From: Kocuria carniphila
GTDB lineage: Bacteria > Actinomycetota > Actinomycetes > Actinomycetales > Micrococcaceae
Assembly (NCBI RefSeq): GCF_004136555.1
Contig: NZ_NOIT01000012.1
Span: 1-64,000 of the forward strand
Reading direction: 5' to 3'
DNA: 64,000 nucleotides
In this document: one piece after another, positions 16,549 through 25,596 of the stretch
Layout of the letters: each line of letters begins with the position of its first letter
How positions within the stretch are numbered: the first letter of the stretch is position 1
Translations under genes and position numbers: made by a program
The notes under the pieces: model-generated
Told to the model about the DNA's origin: nothing
Database searches by the model: none
Seen by the model: the letters and a program-made list of their open reading frames with translations, nothing else

Positions 16549-19500
16549 TCAGTTACCTTCCGACAGCATGTCGTCGATCATTTTCTGCCGCTTCTCCGAG
16601 GTCATTTGAGACAGGTCCTCGACTTGGAAGTGTCCCGAATCTTCGATCCATTTCCTGCGTTCGGGGACTCCACCTGAGACGGCTTCGAGAGTGATGTCGT
16701 GGAGGATCTTGTTGTGGCTCATTTCGAACAGCTGTGAGGTGAGGATGTGTTTGAGCCGATCTTCCTGGTCCGGGATCTGGTCGGCGAGCCCCGTGTCGAG
16801 GCGGCGCACCAGGTCCATGAGGAATAGGCCTGCTGTGGAGAACAGGTCGGCGAAAGTCTTCTCTGGATCGGAAAAGATACCCGGGTTCTCTTTTTCGAGG
16901 ATGTCGATCATCTGCTGCACCACCGGCTTCGGTGTGAAAACAAGCGAGGTCTTCTGTCTAGGGATGTAGTCAAATATGTTCTCCGTCTGCGCCTCGTCGA
17001 AGTAGTCGGACAGTGCCTCCTTCTTGTCAAGGAATTCCTGAACTGACTGGTTGAACACCGCCTCGTCGAAGAGGCCCGGAATCGTCGTGACTGTGCCGTC
17101 AGCCTCAGTAATTTCTTGACCGTCGCGCAGGATGCGAAACTCCGCCTCGCTGATGCCGGTCACTTCCTCGAACACATCGTCGGGCGTGTAGTCATCGAAG
17201 TTAGACAGGCGGATGCCCCGATTGCCGTAAGCCATCAGGAACATAGGGATCGTGCGGGCGAAACCGCGTAGGTGCGAGCGAGCGTCGTCCATGGTTTGGT
17301 CAGCGCGTCTCTGCTCCTTTTTCTTCTCCTCGCGCTCGACGACGGTCCTAGTGATCGATTCGGTCGTCTCCATCAAGATGCCGACGACGCTTTCCTGAAA
17401 GGCCTTGTCCTGCTCGGCCTTCTTCACCGCGATCGCTTCGGCGTCTGCTTCGGTGGGGGCCTCGGTCAGCTCATCCTGGAGGTGCTTCGATGAGATTTCA
17501 TGCTCGACACGGATGCGTTCGTACTTGCGCAGGACCTCAGCTTCGGTGGTCTTCACATCGTGCTCGACCTGCTTTTTATTGAGCTCGTACTCAACCTGCA
17601 GTTTCTTGCGTGTGTCATGAGCCCTGTCGGTCACAAGCTTGGCCAGCTTCTTACCCTCCTCCGCTGCGGGAGCCTCAACATTCGTTGTCGGAATGTCTTC
17701 GAGCCGCCACACTGGAGCGCCGAGCTCGGCGACCTTCGGGTTAATGACGGTTTCCGTGTCGACTTGAACATTTCCGTCCCGATCCACGTTTGGCATCGGC
17801 TCAGGAAAATCGAGGTCCTTGCTCTTGAGCTTGCCCTGATCGGCGGTCGGGAGCTTGTCGAGGATGTTCTTGACGTGCTCGGAGTACCTGAAGATCCCTG
17901 CCACGTTTGCGAACAGGAGGTTAGAGAGGAAGCCACGGCGCACAACCTCGCGGGCTTTGAACACCTTCGGGAAGGTGAGGACCTGCGATGCATCGAGCTC
18001 GACCATCTTGCCTTCAGTATCTTCTCCAATGACGGGAAAGAAGTTGAGGAGTCTCCTGATGTTCTTGCGGCGCACACTTTCGTCACCCGAAGGGTTCGGA
18101 CGGAGGTTGTTCGCGAACTCATCAAAGATCGTGAGAGTACGCTCTGGTGCGAAATCGAAGATGTAGGCGTTCTTCTTCTGAAATACTTGCCCATCACGCT
18201 CGAAAGTGCACGGATTCTGCGCACGGAACGCCGCCTGCATGTACAGTGCTGGCGAGGTCACGTTCGAGAGCATAACGACGGCAGTCCACTCAGGGATCGT
18301 TATTCCGGTAGTAAGTTGGCCGACTGAAAGCGTGATGGTCTTGCCGCCGATCTTCTCGGCCTCCGCGATGGCATGGCGGACCTTGTCCAGGGAAGCCTTT
18401 GACTGGACAAGGTCGCTGTCTTCGTCAGGGCTGCGGCCGTCGCCGGCGGCCAACACGACCGTGTAGTCCTTGAATACGTCGTGCTTGTTCAGCATCCGCT
18501 GTAGCGCCTTCGCGGAAGCGACTCGGTCGAGCAACCAGAAGGAGTGTCGAGTCTCGTCACGCAACTCCGGCGTCGAGAACGGATACTTCTCGTTCACCGA
18601 GAGGCGATCTAGGAAAGCCAGAACATCGTTTTCGTGCTCGAAGTATCCGTTGTCCTTCGTCCGGAAGAACTCCCCGAGGTCAAATGCATAGTCGATGTTT
18701 GCCTCGTCCTCGGCGATGGCGACGCCCTCGGCGAGACGGTCACTGATCATCCGCGAAACTTGGTAAGTGAGCAGGTTTAGTGTGGGCAACGCCTCGTATG
18801 GGTTTTCGCTTTCGGGATCGTCCCACTCGAAGCGGGAATTCTGCTCGTCTTCGTAGGTCCAATTGAAGATCTGGTCCTGGTCGAATCTGCCTGAGGCGAG
18901 CGCTTTGAAAGGTGTGCCCGACAGGTGCAGCATCCACGAGCGCGAGATCTGGTCGAAGGCAACGTCGGTCTTTGTGGTGTCGACGCCCTCATGAGCTTCA
19001 TCCACGACCAGCAGATCCCACTCAAGCTGCGCAATGTGCTTTAGCTTCTCGTGCGCCCCACCGAAGTACACGGAGCCCTTGAGGTCCTGCAGGGAGAGGA
19101 ACTCCACAATCCGAGGGTCATAATCAGTCGTGTGCGCGGCATACGTCGACCACTGGTCTCGTGTCATCGTCGGCCGTCCGTTCAGGGATGCCGAGTCCGA
19201 CACGAATCGATAGGTCGTCTGGTGCCCGATGAAACGCTGGAAGTCATCGAACCACGAGTTTGCGATTGCGGGGCGATTAGTCACGATGAGCACTCTGCGA
19301 GCGTCGAGCTGCCGCATGAGGTCGTATGTCGTAAGCGTCTTGCCAAAGCGCGGCTTGGCGTTCCAGAGCACTTCGGTCTTGCCGGTTCCAAACGCCTTGA
19401 GCGCCTGTTCAACGGCCGCCCTCTGCTCTGGACGAAGTTCGTAATCTCGCTCCAAGATCCCGGAAACATCGATCGCAACATCGGCTGATGCGAAGTCCAG

Positions 19501-19860
19501 GAAATGTTGTCGCGAAGATTTTGGCGATTCTCCGAACCGGTGCCACTCCGTGCGCTTCGGCCGCTCCGGGGTCGCAGGGACACCGTCGCGCTCAATGCCC
19601 TGCTGCTTGAGATAAGCGTGGAAGTCGTGGTCTGTGAACCGCCCGCCGTCGGGCGTCATGTACGTCGCCTTGAACACCCACTCGATCTTCTTGTTTATAG
19701 ACAGCTGCGACGCCTGCTGGGCGATGCGTGCCTGCGCACCGCCCTCCTGCTCGGTGTACCCGATCTTCTCCCAACCCGCGTACTTGGGTAGATCGGTTGT
19801 AGACCACGAGTAGATTTGGGGCTTGATCTCGCGGAATGTATTGATCTTCGGGTTAGACAT
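16549..19860 (-). CDS. GIY-YIG-like nuclease / superfamily 2 helicase restriction subunit with degenerate methylase lobe
   Basis: A 1103-aa restriction subunit. Residues about 10-95 (PQIYSWSTTDLPKYAGWEKIG, FTDHDFHAYL) resemble the T5orf172/MUG113 GIY-YIG-like nuclease domain. Helicase motifs follow: KPRFGKT near 170 (Walker A), VVDEAH near 286, HLSGTPFK, and a C-terminal lobe with MQAAFRAQN. A charged coiled coil spans about 745-865. The end carries LVFTPKPVVQQMIDIL and FADLFSTAGLFLMDLV, where motif I of a SAM-binding lobe has lost the DPACGSG pattern. I chose ATG 19860, which overlaps the upstream stop by 8 bp; the ORF extends to 19944 without support. It probably cleaves unmethylated DNA using ATP. 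Confidence 0.8.
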   Translation of the reverse strand: MSNPKINTFREIKPQIYSWSTTDLPKYAGWEKIGYTEQEGGAQARIAQQASQLSINKKIEWVFKATYMTPDGGRFTDHDFHAYLKQQGIERDGVPATPERPKRTEWHRFGESPKSSRQHFLDFASADVAIDVSGILERDYELRPEQRAAVEQALKAFGTGKTEVLWNAKPRFGKTLTTYDLMRQLDARRVLIVTNRPAIANSWFDDFQRFIGHQTTYRFVSDSASLNGRPTMTRDQWSTYAAHTTDYDPRIVEFLSLQDLKGSVYFGGAHEKLKHIAQLEWDLLVVDEAHEGVDTTKTDVAFDQISRSWMLHLSGTPFKALASGRFDQDQIFNWTYEDEQNSRFEWDDPESENPYEALPTLNLLTYQVSRMISDRLAEGVAIAEDEANIDYAFDLGEFFRTKDNGYFEHENDVLAFLDRLSVNEKYPFSTPELRDETRHSFWLLDRVASAKALQRMLNKHDVFKDYTVVLAAGDGRSPDEDSDLVQSKASLDKVRHAIAEAEKIGGKTITLSVGQLTTGITIPEWTAVVMLSNVTSPALYMQAAFRAQNPCTFERDGQVFQKKNAYIFDFAPERTLTIFDEFANNLRPNPSGDESVRRKNIRRLLNFFPVIGEDTEGKMVELDASQVLTFPKVFKAREVVRRGFLSNLLFANVAGIFRYSEHVKNILDKLPTADQGKLKSKDLDFPEPMPNVDRDGNVQVDTETVINPKVAELGAPVWRLEDIPTTNVEAPAAEEGKKLAKLVTDRAHDTRKKLQVEYELNKKQVEHDVKTTEAEVLRKYERIRVEHEISSKHLQDELTEAPTEADAEAIAVKKAEQDKAFQESVVGILMETTESITRTVVEREEKKKEQRRADQTMDDARSHLRGFARTIPMFLMAYGNRGIRLSNFDDYTPDDVFEEVTGISEAEFRILRDGQEITEADGTVTTIPGLFDEAVFNQSVQEFLDKKEALSDYFDEAQTENIFDYIPRQKTSLVFTPKPVVQQMIDILEKENPGIFSDPEKTFADLFSTAGLFLMDLVRRLDTGLADQIPDQEDRLKHILTSQLFEMSHNKILHDITLEAVSGGVPERRKWIEDSGHFQVEDLSQMTSEKRQKMIDDMLSEGN

Positions 19861-20662
19861 CTGCGTTCGCTTTCTTGTGAACGTGGTGGATCGGGCACGG
19901 CTCGTAGGAGACGTACACAGTGAAGTCGAAAGCACCCGGATCACGCAGTGAGTTGAGAGTGAACGGCTCTCGCTTGGTCATTTCCGGGTCACCTGGCTGT
20001 CGTATCCACCAGGAGAACTCGATTTCCTGACCCCCCGGTGTCCGTCCGGTGAGCGTGTTGCCACGGACTACGTTCGTCCGGACGATGAAAGCAGCAGCGC
20101 GGAATAGATCCGTGCGAGGGCCGCAGCGCGTGCCATGCGACTCGTGGAACTTTACGAATTCGCCCAGAAGCGCGTCATGTGCATCTCGGTGGTTATCCTC
20201 TAGCAACTCGATCGCGTAGACCGAAGCGATCGCGAACAGGGACTCGCGTGACCAGATCGACGGATCGAAGCGCTCTTCGATGGCGGCAAGTTTGCGCTGC
20301 AGGATTGCAACGAGGAAGTTGCCGTCTCCAGCTGCGGGCTCCAAGAACGTCTTGTCGACGAACTCTTCTCCCATCTCAAGATCGTCACTGACAAGGTCGA
20401 GCATCTGATCGACCATTGGACGCGGTGTAAAGACCTCGCCGTATGACTTGACGCGTTGCCGCGACTTCAAGAAAAGACGCTCTGCGTCAGACGCGGTCAT
20501 ATTGGTGATCCGTCGGTAAGAAGTCAGCGGAACACAGGCGTCGTCGTACGGTGGGAGAGCGTCTTTGTCGGATGTCACGAAAGATTCTGCGCTGCGGCAG
20601 GACTCGCGCACACCGGTCGTCGTTGGCGGAGCCGTCGTGAGTGCGGTTGGCGACTCGGTCAT
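19853..20662 (-). CDS. N6-adenine methyltransferase SAM-binding lobe (no NPPY)
   Basis: A 269-aa protein with the entry motif SYGEVFTPRPMVDQMLD near residue 73, motif I FLEPAAGDGNFLVAIL near 107 and a motif II acidic residue in SVYAIELLEDN. Motif IV (NPPY/DPPY) is absent, so the chain cannot methylate alone; it fits as the partner of the NPPY protein encoded two genes downstream. ATG 20662 has GGTG upstream. A shorter start at 20500 (MTASDAERLF) is equally plausible because the family part begins there. It is the first gene of the operon, and its stop overlaps the helicase start. Confidence 0.75.
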   Translation of the reverse strand: MTESPTALTTAPPTTTGVRESCRSAESFVTSDKDALPPYDDACVPLTSYRRITNMTASDAERLFLKSRQRVKSYGEVFTPRPMVDQMLDLVSDDLEMGEEFVDKTFLEPAAGDGNFLVAILQRKLAAIEERFDPSIWSRESLFAIASVYAIELLEDNHRDAHDALLGEFVKFHESHGTRCGPRTDLFRAAAFIVRTNVVRGNTLTGRTPGGQEIEFSWWIRQPGDPEMTKREPFTLNSLRDPGAFDFTVYVSYEPCPIHHVHKKANADV

Positions 20663-20823
20663 GTTCACCAGTTTCTGCCCGATCCGTTTCCTGTCTCAAC
20701 GACTTTACATCTTCTCGTATATCGGGAACTTGCCAATTCACGTCGTGTTTAGGGCCAGCCATTCCTGCTACCAGAATCCTCCGCATAATCAGGACGGACC
20801 CCTGCTCAAATCGGAGCTGAGCC

Positions 20824-21729
20824 TCAGACAACGCAGAGTGCATGAATGAACCCGATCGCTGACTCTACGCGGATGCGAAGGGCGTTGAGCTGGGTGATCG
20901 TGAATCGGCCAGCGTGTCCATGCGTGCCGTTGTTGAATTCGCGGAACAGCCCCAGCACGTTGTTCAAGTCCTCCTCGACCAGCGTTTCAAGAGAGTGGTC
21001 CTCGATGCCCTTGCGTCGCAGCAGGAACCTGACCTTGGCACGTCGGGTCGGCGCTCCCTTATCCGTCCGGTCGTAGTCCGGGTCGGCCCCGGCGACGTTG
21101 GCGTCCGGCGCTGCGCTGTCAATCATTGCGATGAGCACCTCGCGGGCACTGGTACAGAAGTGTCGGGCCGCGTCAGGGTTTCGTGGGCTCAGGGAGAAAA
21201 GGGCCCCCGCCCATCGGTCGACCAGGTCCGTCCCGAAGGTCGCGAGTTCGTCCTGCATGCTGGGAACACGCAGTTCATCCTCGGTCGGATCGAGTTCGGG
21301 TGCACCGTCGTCGTCCATCGCGTTGAGCAGATATGCGCTGTTTGCGGCCTCCTCACTGCCGCGGTCGACAAGTTCGCGACTCGCGGAGGTGATCGTCTGG
21401 CCGACCAGGCTCTCCTCGGTCGCCGTGTAAGTCCGCGCTAGTGTATCGACCGAGGCCCGATAGGTGACGAAGGTCGTCGTCGCGGGACGCGACTCCAGAC
21501 GGCGGATCTCCTGTTCGAGTCGGCGTCGCTGATTCTTGACCCGGGCATTGTGCGCTCGTGTTCTGGAGTTGAATGCCCGTGCCTCGCGATTGTAGTCGCT
21601 CACAGCCTTCTTGACCGCGGCGTTGTGCCGACGAGCTTCGCGGTTGTACTTGTCGATCGCCTGCTTTTGCTGGCGCTGTGCTTTGTTCACTGCGGCCTTT
21701 AACTGCGCGGGCGACATCTTCTTGACCAT
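20824..21729 (-). CDS. Coiled-coil protein, possible pPIWI-associated nuclease
   Basis: A 301-aa protein starting MVKKMSPAQLKAAVNKAQ. Residues about 10-90 form a basic Asn/Arg-rich coiled coil with repeated YNREAR/FNSRTRAHN elements. The C-terminal domain has RHFCTSAREVLIAMID, RRAKVRFLLRRKGI and FREFNNGTHGHAGRF. This pattern is, from memory, that of proteins called predicted pPIWI-associating nucleases; no pPIWI gene is nearby. The frame continues upstream to a GTG at 21885, adding 52 residues; neither start has a strong ribosome-binding site. It probably belongs to the same defence island but has its own promoter. Confidence 0.5.
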   Translation of the reverse strand: MVKKMSPAQLKAAVNKAQRQQKQAIDKYNREARRHNAAVKKAVSDYNREARAFNSRTRAHNARVKNQRRRLEQEIRRLESRPATTTFVTYRASVDTLARTYTATEESLVGQTITSASRELVDRGSEEAANSAYLLNAMDDDGAPELDPTEDELRVPSMQDELATFGTDLVDRWAGALFSLSPRNPDAARHFCTSAREVLIAMIDSAAPDANVAGADPDYDRTDKGAPTRRAKVRFLLRRKGIEDHSLETLVEEDLNNVLGLFREFNNGTHGHAGRFTITQLNALRIRVESAIGFIHALCVV

Positions 21730-21943
21730 GAACTCAGTATGGTGTGTCGCGCAGACACGCTTCAGTGCCGCCGCAGAGGTCGGGTGAAATCCGAGAGCGT
21801 TGGCCCGGAACTCCGCATACGATCCGGAGATCTGGTTGCAAAGCCGGGCAGGGCACGAATGCAGAATGAAATCTTGACTAGGCACAACCTAAGCTCTAGA
21901 CGGTCCGCAGAAAACACCGGAAATGCCGAACGCCAAATCTTTA

Positions 21944-21994
21944 GTTCATCGGATGGACACCGGTCAGAGCTATTGGACCCTTGTGTGGCCTCTA
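21944..21994 (+). repeat. Candidate right attachment site (diverged tRNA-Phe 3' end)
   Basis: Ungapped 40/51 match to 14727-14777, starting in the tRNA T-arm and running through the acceptor end into the flank (CACCGGTCAGAGCTATTGGA here). It closes the island on the host side, 42 bp before the end of the VTT-domain gene. The differences, mostly C-T and G-A, fit an old or heterologous copy. Between 21730 and 22036 I see no other feature. Confidence 0.6.
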
Positions 21995-22036
21995 GAAGCG
22001 GAATTTTTTCCGTTCTAGCCCGAATCCGGGTGGTCT

Positions 22037-22819
22037 CTACTGCCGCGCAGCCTTCCAGCGTTTGTACGCCCACACGGTCATGACCAGCACCACGATCCAC
22101 GAGAGCACCACCACGGTGCCGTGGAAGAACGTGGGGTCCGCGACGAACGCTCCCAGTGCCACCAGGGACACCTGGCCTGGAATCACCGAGATCACACTGG
22201 CCGCCAGGAAATCACGCTGCGTAATGCCAAAGGCCCCGCTGCCGTAGTTGACCGGCCAATACGGGATGCCGGGAACAAGGCGGAGAGTGCAGACGGCCTC
22301 AAAGCCCGCGCCGTCCAGGCGGCCTTCAATCTTCTCGCTGTACTTGCCGAGCACCTTACGTACGGCCTCGGTGCCCAGCGCACGGGCCAGCCAGTAGGCG
22401 CCCCACGAGCCGATCAGCACTCCGATCACGGAAAACAGGCTGCCCAGCACCACCCCGAAAATCAGCCCGCCGGCCACCGCCATGATGGTCACGGGGATCG
22501 GGGTCAGCGCGACCACTGCGTACAGGCCGATGAACACCAGCCAGCTGACCCACCCGAAGCCTTCAATGCGTTCCTGCAGCTGATCAGCAGGTGGCAGTTC
22601 CACGTTGAAAGCCAGCCACAGCATGATCACCAGCACCACGATCAGAGTGGCGTTGCGGGCGAACGAGCCCCACGAAATCCCGGAGTCGTCACCGGCGGGA
22701 GCTGCCCTGCTCGATGACCGTGAATACGGGGTCGCTGAAGCATCATCCGACTCGTTGCCGGAGGATCCCCGGAACGATGCGTCCTCGGAAGAATCTGATG
22801 CTGCTGGCTCGTGACTCAC
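22037..22819 (-). CDS. TVP38/TMEM64-type VTT (SNARE-associated) membrane protein
   Basis: A 260-aa inner-membrane protein. A Ser-rich hydrophilic N-terminus (about 1-50) is followed by a first helix (ATLIVVLVIMLWLAF) and the VTT core. LTPIPVTIMAVAGGLIFG carries the P-x-P reentrant motif, and LRLVPGIPYWPVNYGSGAFG is the second reentrant loop with the conserved Arg-x-x-P-x-x-P. VTT/DedA relatives scramble or transport lipids; the substrate here is unknown. Confidence 0.88.
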   Translation of the reverse strand: MSHEPAASDSSEDASFRGSSGNESDDASATPYSRSSSRAAPAGDDSGISWGSFARNATLIVVLVIMLWLAFNVELPPADQLQERIEGFGWVSWLVFIGLYAVVALTPIPVTIMAVAGGLIFGVVLGSLFSVIGVLIGSWGAYWLARALGTEAVRKVLGKYSEKIEGRLDGAGFEAVCTLRLVPGIPYWPVNYGSGAFGITQRDFLAASVISVIPGQVSLVALGAFVADPTFFHGTVVVLSWIVVLVMTVWAYKRWKAARQ

Positions 22820-22846
22820 ACGCTTCAGACTAGAGCACCGTGCACA

Positions 22847-23818
22847 CTAGGCCAGATTGTCGACGGTGTCCCAAAAGCACTTGCGCAGGTGCTTCCGCAC
22901 GGACTGCAGATCGGTGTCCGACTCACCGATCCGGGCGGCGCAATCCCGCAGCAGCGTCGAATCGATTTCGGCCGGGAGGATGGGACGATCTTCCAACACC
23001 GCCTGCACCTCGGACAGGGGAGTGGTCTGGTACCAGTTGCGTGCCAGACTCTCCGCGACTTCCTCGGCAACGTCGAACAAATGCGGAAGGTCGACATCCG
23101 GTTCGTTCACCGTGATGAACGTGGCCTTCTTACTGGCCAGGGTCGCCGGTGTCACCGTCGCCGGCGTCGGCCCAGGTCCCGGAACGGGGCCCGGTGACGG
23201 GGTGGAGGCAGGCTGAGAATCAGAGAGCTCGGACAAACTCTCGGAACCCGGCACCACTGCCCGCGTGGCCGGCGTGAAGGTCGAGTGAATGAGCTCCTGA
23301 GGCAGCACGATGATGCGGTCCACCTTGTAGGCCAGGTGCTCCGCCACGGACTTGATGCCCAGATAGCGGTTCTTGTCCTCCAGGGCCAGCAGCACCACCT
23401 TCATGCCGAGGTCCTGGGCGGCCTCGACGGCTTCGGCCAGATCGTCGTCGCCGCTGAGGAGGTAGGCAACCTTGGCGGAACCGTTGCGGGCCACCTCGAC
23501 CAGGTCCAGGCCGAGTCGCAGGTCCACTCCCTTTTGCTGCCCGTTCACGCCGATACGCCCCAGGCGGACCTTGACGTCGTCGAGCAGGGAGATTTTCTTG
23601 TGCCAGTCGCTGAGCACGCCGTCCCGGGACGCGTCGTACCAATAGATGCGCAACGGGTCCAGGTTGCAGTTGTCGCGGGTGATGCCCACGATGCCCGAGA
23701 TGAGTTGTTCGGCATCCACCCTGGTGGCAGCGCGCAGGGATGTTCCGGTCACGGTGGAACTGCCGGCGGACAGCAAAAAGCCCGCGTCGATGAAAATGAC
23801 GCTCTGGTCATGAAACAT
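22847..23818 (-). CDS. NYN domain (PIN-like) putative ribonuclease
   Basis: A 323-aa protein. The N-terminal NYN/LabA-like domain (about 1-170) has IFIDAGFLLSAG with the first catalytic Asp, RIYWYDASRDGV, QQKGVDLRLGLDLVEVA and YLLSGDDDLAEAVEAAQDLG with the acidic cluster of PIN-like nucleases. A Pro/Ala linker (about 200-235) leads to a C-terminal helical domain of unknown function. RNA cleavage is inferred from the fold. It is upstream of the VTT gene (27-bp gap) and divergent from the DUF4242 gene. Confidence 0.85.
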   Translation of the reverse strand: MFHDQSVIFIDAGFLLSAGSSTVTGTSLRAATRVDAEQLISGIVGITRDNCNLDPLRIYWYDASRDGVLSDWHKKISLLDDVKVRLGRIGVNGQQKGVDLRLGLDLVEVARNGSAKVAYLLSGDDDLAEAVEAAQDLGMKVVLLALEDKNRYLGIKSVAEHLAYKVDRIIVLPQELIHSTFTPATRAVVPGSESLSELSDSQPASTPSPGPVPGPGPTPATVTPATLASKKATFITVNEPDVDLPHLFDVAEEVAESLARNWYQTTPLSEVQAVLEDRPILPAEIDSTLLRDCAARIGESDTDLQSVRKHLRKCFWDTVDNLA

Positions 23819-24006
23819 GCTCAGACCCGGTCCTTTCGGGGATCAGTCGAAAGTGGTGCAGGGTGCTCCGATCATAGATCCCCGCGGTGAGCAACGTCTG
23901 AACGAGGTGTCCGCCCAATGTTGCGCAGTGTGACTTTTCCCTTGGGTCGCGGACGGGGCCACGCGTAGCGTTTAAAGGAATCCGACAACCACTAGGAGGA
24001 ATCTCC

Positions 24007-24549
24007 ATGTCACTGCAGCTTTTCGAAGTCGTTCCCAGCAACGCCACCCGCGAGGGCGCTCAGTCCGTGATCGAGGCCATCGCCGCTGCCGCTGAGCAGA
24101 ACGGCGCCCAGGTCCTGGAATCCCAGGTCACCGAGGGTCAGGGTCGCGTGTTCACCGTGGTCGAGCTCGACGGCGATGACACCACCGCCCTGGATCAGGC
24201 CATCCGCAACGGCGTGGCCGACCAGTCCACCGAGGTCACCGGCCCGGACCAGGTACGCCTGGTCGGCGCGGACATCGAGGACATCCGCAAGGCCAAGCCC
24301 TCCGCCGAGTACCTGGTCGAGTGGGACATCCCCGCCGAGATCGACATGGAGACCTACCTGGGCCGCAAGAAGGCCAACGCACCCAAGTACGCCGAGGTCC
24401 CCGAGGTGAGCTTCCTGCGCACCTACGTTCGCGAGGACACCGTCAAGTGCCTGTGCTTCTACAACGCTCCCGATGAGGACGCCGTGGTGCGCGCCCGCGA
24501 GGCCGTGACCACCCCCATCGATCGTCTGCACCACCTGGCCGGCAAGTAA
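24007..24549 (+). CDS. DUF4242 (SCO4226-type) protein
   Basis: A 180-aa protein with two ferredoxin-like halves. The second has YLVEWDIPAEIDMETYLGRK and FLRTYVREDTVKCLCFYNAP, typical of DUF4242; the SCO4226 member binds nickel. The start has a strong ribosome-binding site (TAGGAGGAATCTCC). Its stop overlaps the next start (TAATG), so the two proteins are made together. Confidence 0.8.
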   Translation: MSLQLFEVVPSNATREGAQSVIEAIAAAAEQNGAQVLESQVTEGQGRVFTVVELDGDDTTALDQAIRNGVADQSTEVTGPDQVRLVGADIEDIRKAKPSAEYLVEWDIPAEIDMETYLGRKKANAPKYAEVPEVSFLRTYVREDTVKCLCFYNAPDEDAVVRAREAVTTPIDRLHHLAGK

Positions 24550-25583
24550 TGTCCGTTCCTTCAACCGTTCAGCAACCGGTCGCGGATTCCGTGCTGGCCA
24601 ACGTTGCCGAACGCGCCGCGAGTATCGACCGGGGTGACGTCCAGACCGACGTCGCTCTGGCCGAGCTCGGGCAGAACGGCGCCTTCGACGCCGCGGCCCA
24701 GGGCGACGTCGCCGGGGTCACCGCGCTGCTCGAAGCGCTGGCTCGCGAGTGCTTCTCGACCGCGTTCAGCAGCTGGGGCCACACCATGACCATCCTGTTC
24801 CACCGCGCGGGTGGGATGGACGTTCCGGAGGAACTGCTCGACGGTTCCGTGGCCGGTGTCTCCGCGATGGCGCCCGCGTTCAAGTGGGCGTCCGAGCTGG
24901 GCGACATCCCCGTGGAGGCCGTGACCGACGGTGATTCCGTGGTGCTCAACGGCAAGATCGTGTGGGCGTCCAACCTGTTCCCGAACGCGATCGTCATGAT
25001 GCCGGTGCGTTTCGAGGACGGAACGTTGACCATCGCCCGCGTGCGCATCGGGGCCGAAGGGCTCACGGTGAAGCCGTCGGCTCCGCTCATGGCCCTCAAC
25101 GGCACCGCGAGCGGTTCCCTGAGCCTGACCGACGTGCGGATTCCGGCGAGAGACGTGACCGGTGTGCCGCTCAAGGAGTTCCTGGCCGCGGTCCGCCCCG
25201 GCTTCTTGCTCGCCCAGAGTGCCTTCTGTATCGGCCTGGGCGCGCGCAGTCTGGACGAGGCGGCGTCGGCGGTGGAAAAGCCCGGACCCAACGCCCTGTT
25301 CCGTGATCGACTGAACGGCCTGCGCGAGACCGAGCAGAGCCTGCGCAACGAACACGCCTCGCTGCTCGAGAAGGTCACCTCACCGGTGCGCCTGCTCACG
25401 CTCCGGCTCGACGCCGCTCATTTCGTGAGTGACGCGACCAAGCTCGAGGCCACGCTCGCCGGCGGTCGCGGCTACCTGGCGGACACGGACACCACGCGTC
25501 GCGTGCGCGAGGCGGCGTTCCTGCCGGTGCAGTCGCCCACCGAGGGACACCTGCTGTGGGAGATCCAGCGCCAGAGCGCCTGA
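24549..25583 (+). CDS. Acyl-CoA dehydrogenase-like flavoprotein
   Basis: A 344-aa protein of the acyl-CoA dehydrogenase superfamily: the middle beta domain has GDSVVLNGKIVWASNL and GSLSLTDVRIPARDV, followed by a C-terminal helical bundle (AQSAFCIGLGARSLDEA). It is slightly shorter than typical members (about 380) and lacks an obvious catalytic Glu motif, so it may act as a flavin monooxygenase-type relative. It is translationally coupled to the DUF4242 gene. A terminator follows. Confidence 0.7.
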   Translation: MSVPSTVQQPVADSVLANVAERAASIDRGDVQTDVALAELGQNGAFDAAAQGDVAGVTALLEALARECFSTAFSSWGHTMTILFHRAGGMDVPEELLDGSVAGVSAMAPAFKWASELGDIPVEAVTDGDSVVLNGKIVWASNLFPNAIVMMPVRFEDGTLTIARVRIGAEGLTVKPSAPLMALNGTASGSLSLTDVRIPARDVTGVPLKEFLAAVRPGFLLAQSAFCIGLGARSLDEAASAVEKPGPNALFRDRLNGLRETEQSLRNEHASLLEKVTSPVRLLTLRLDAAHFVSDATKLEATLAGGRGYLADTDTTRRVREAAFLPVQSPTEGHLLWEIQRQSA

Positions 25584-25596
25584 CGACCATTGACCG

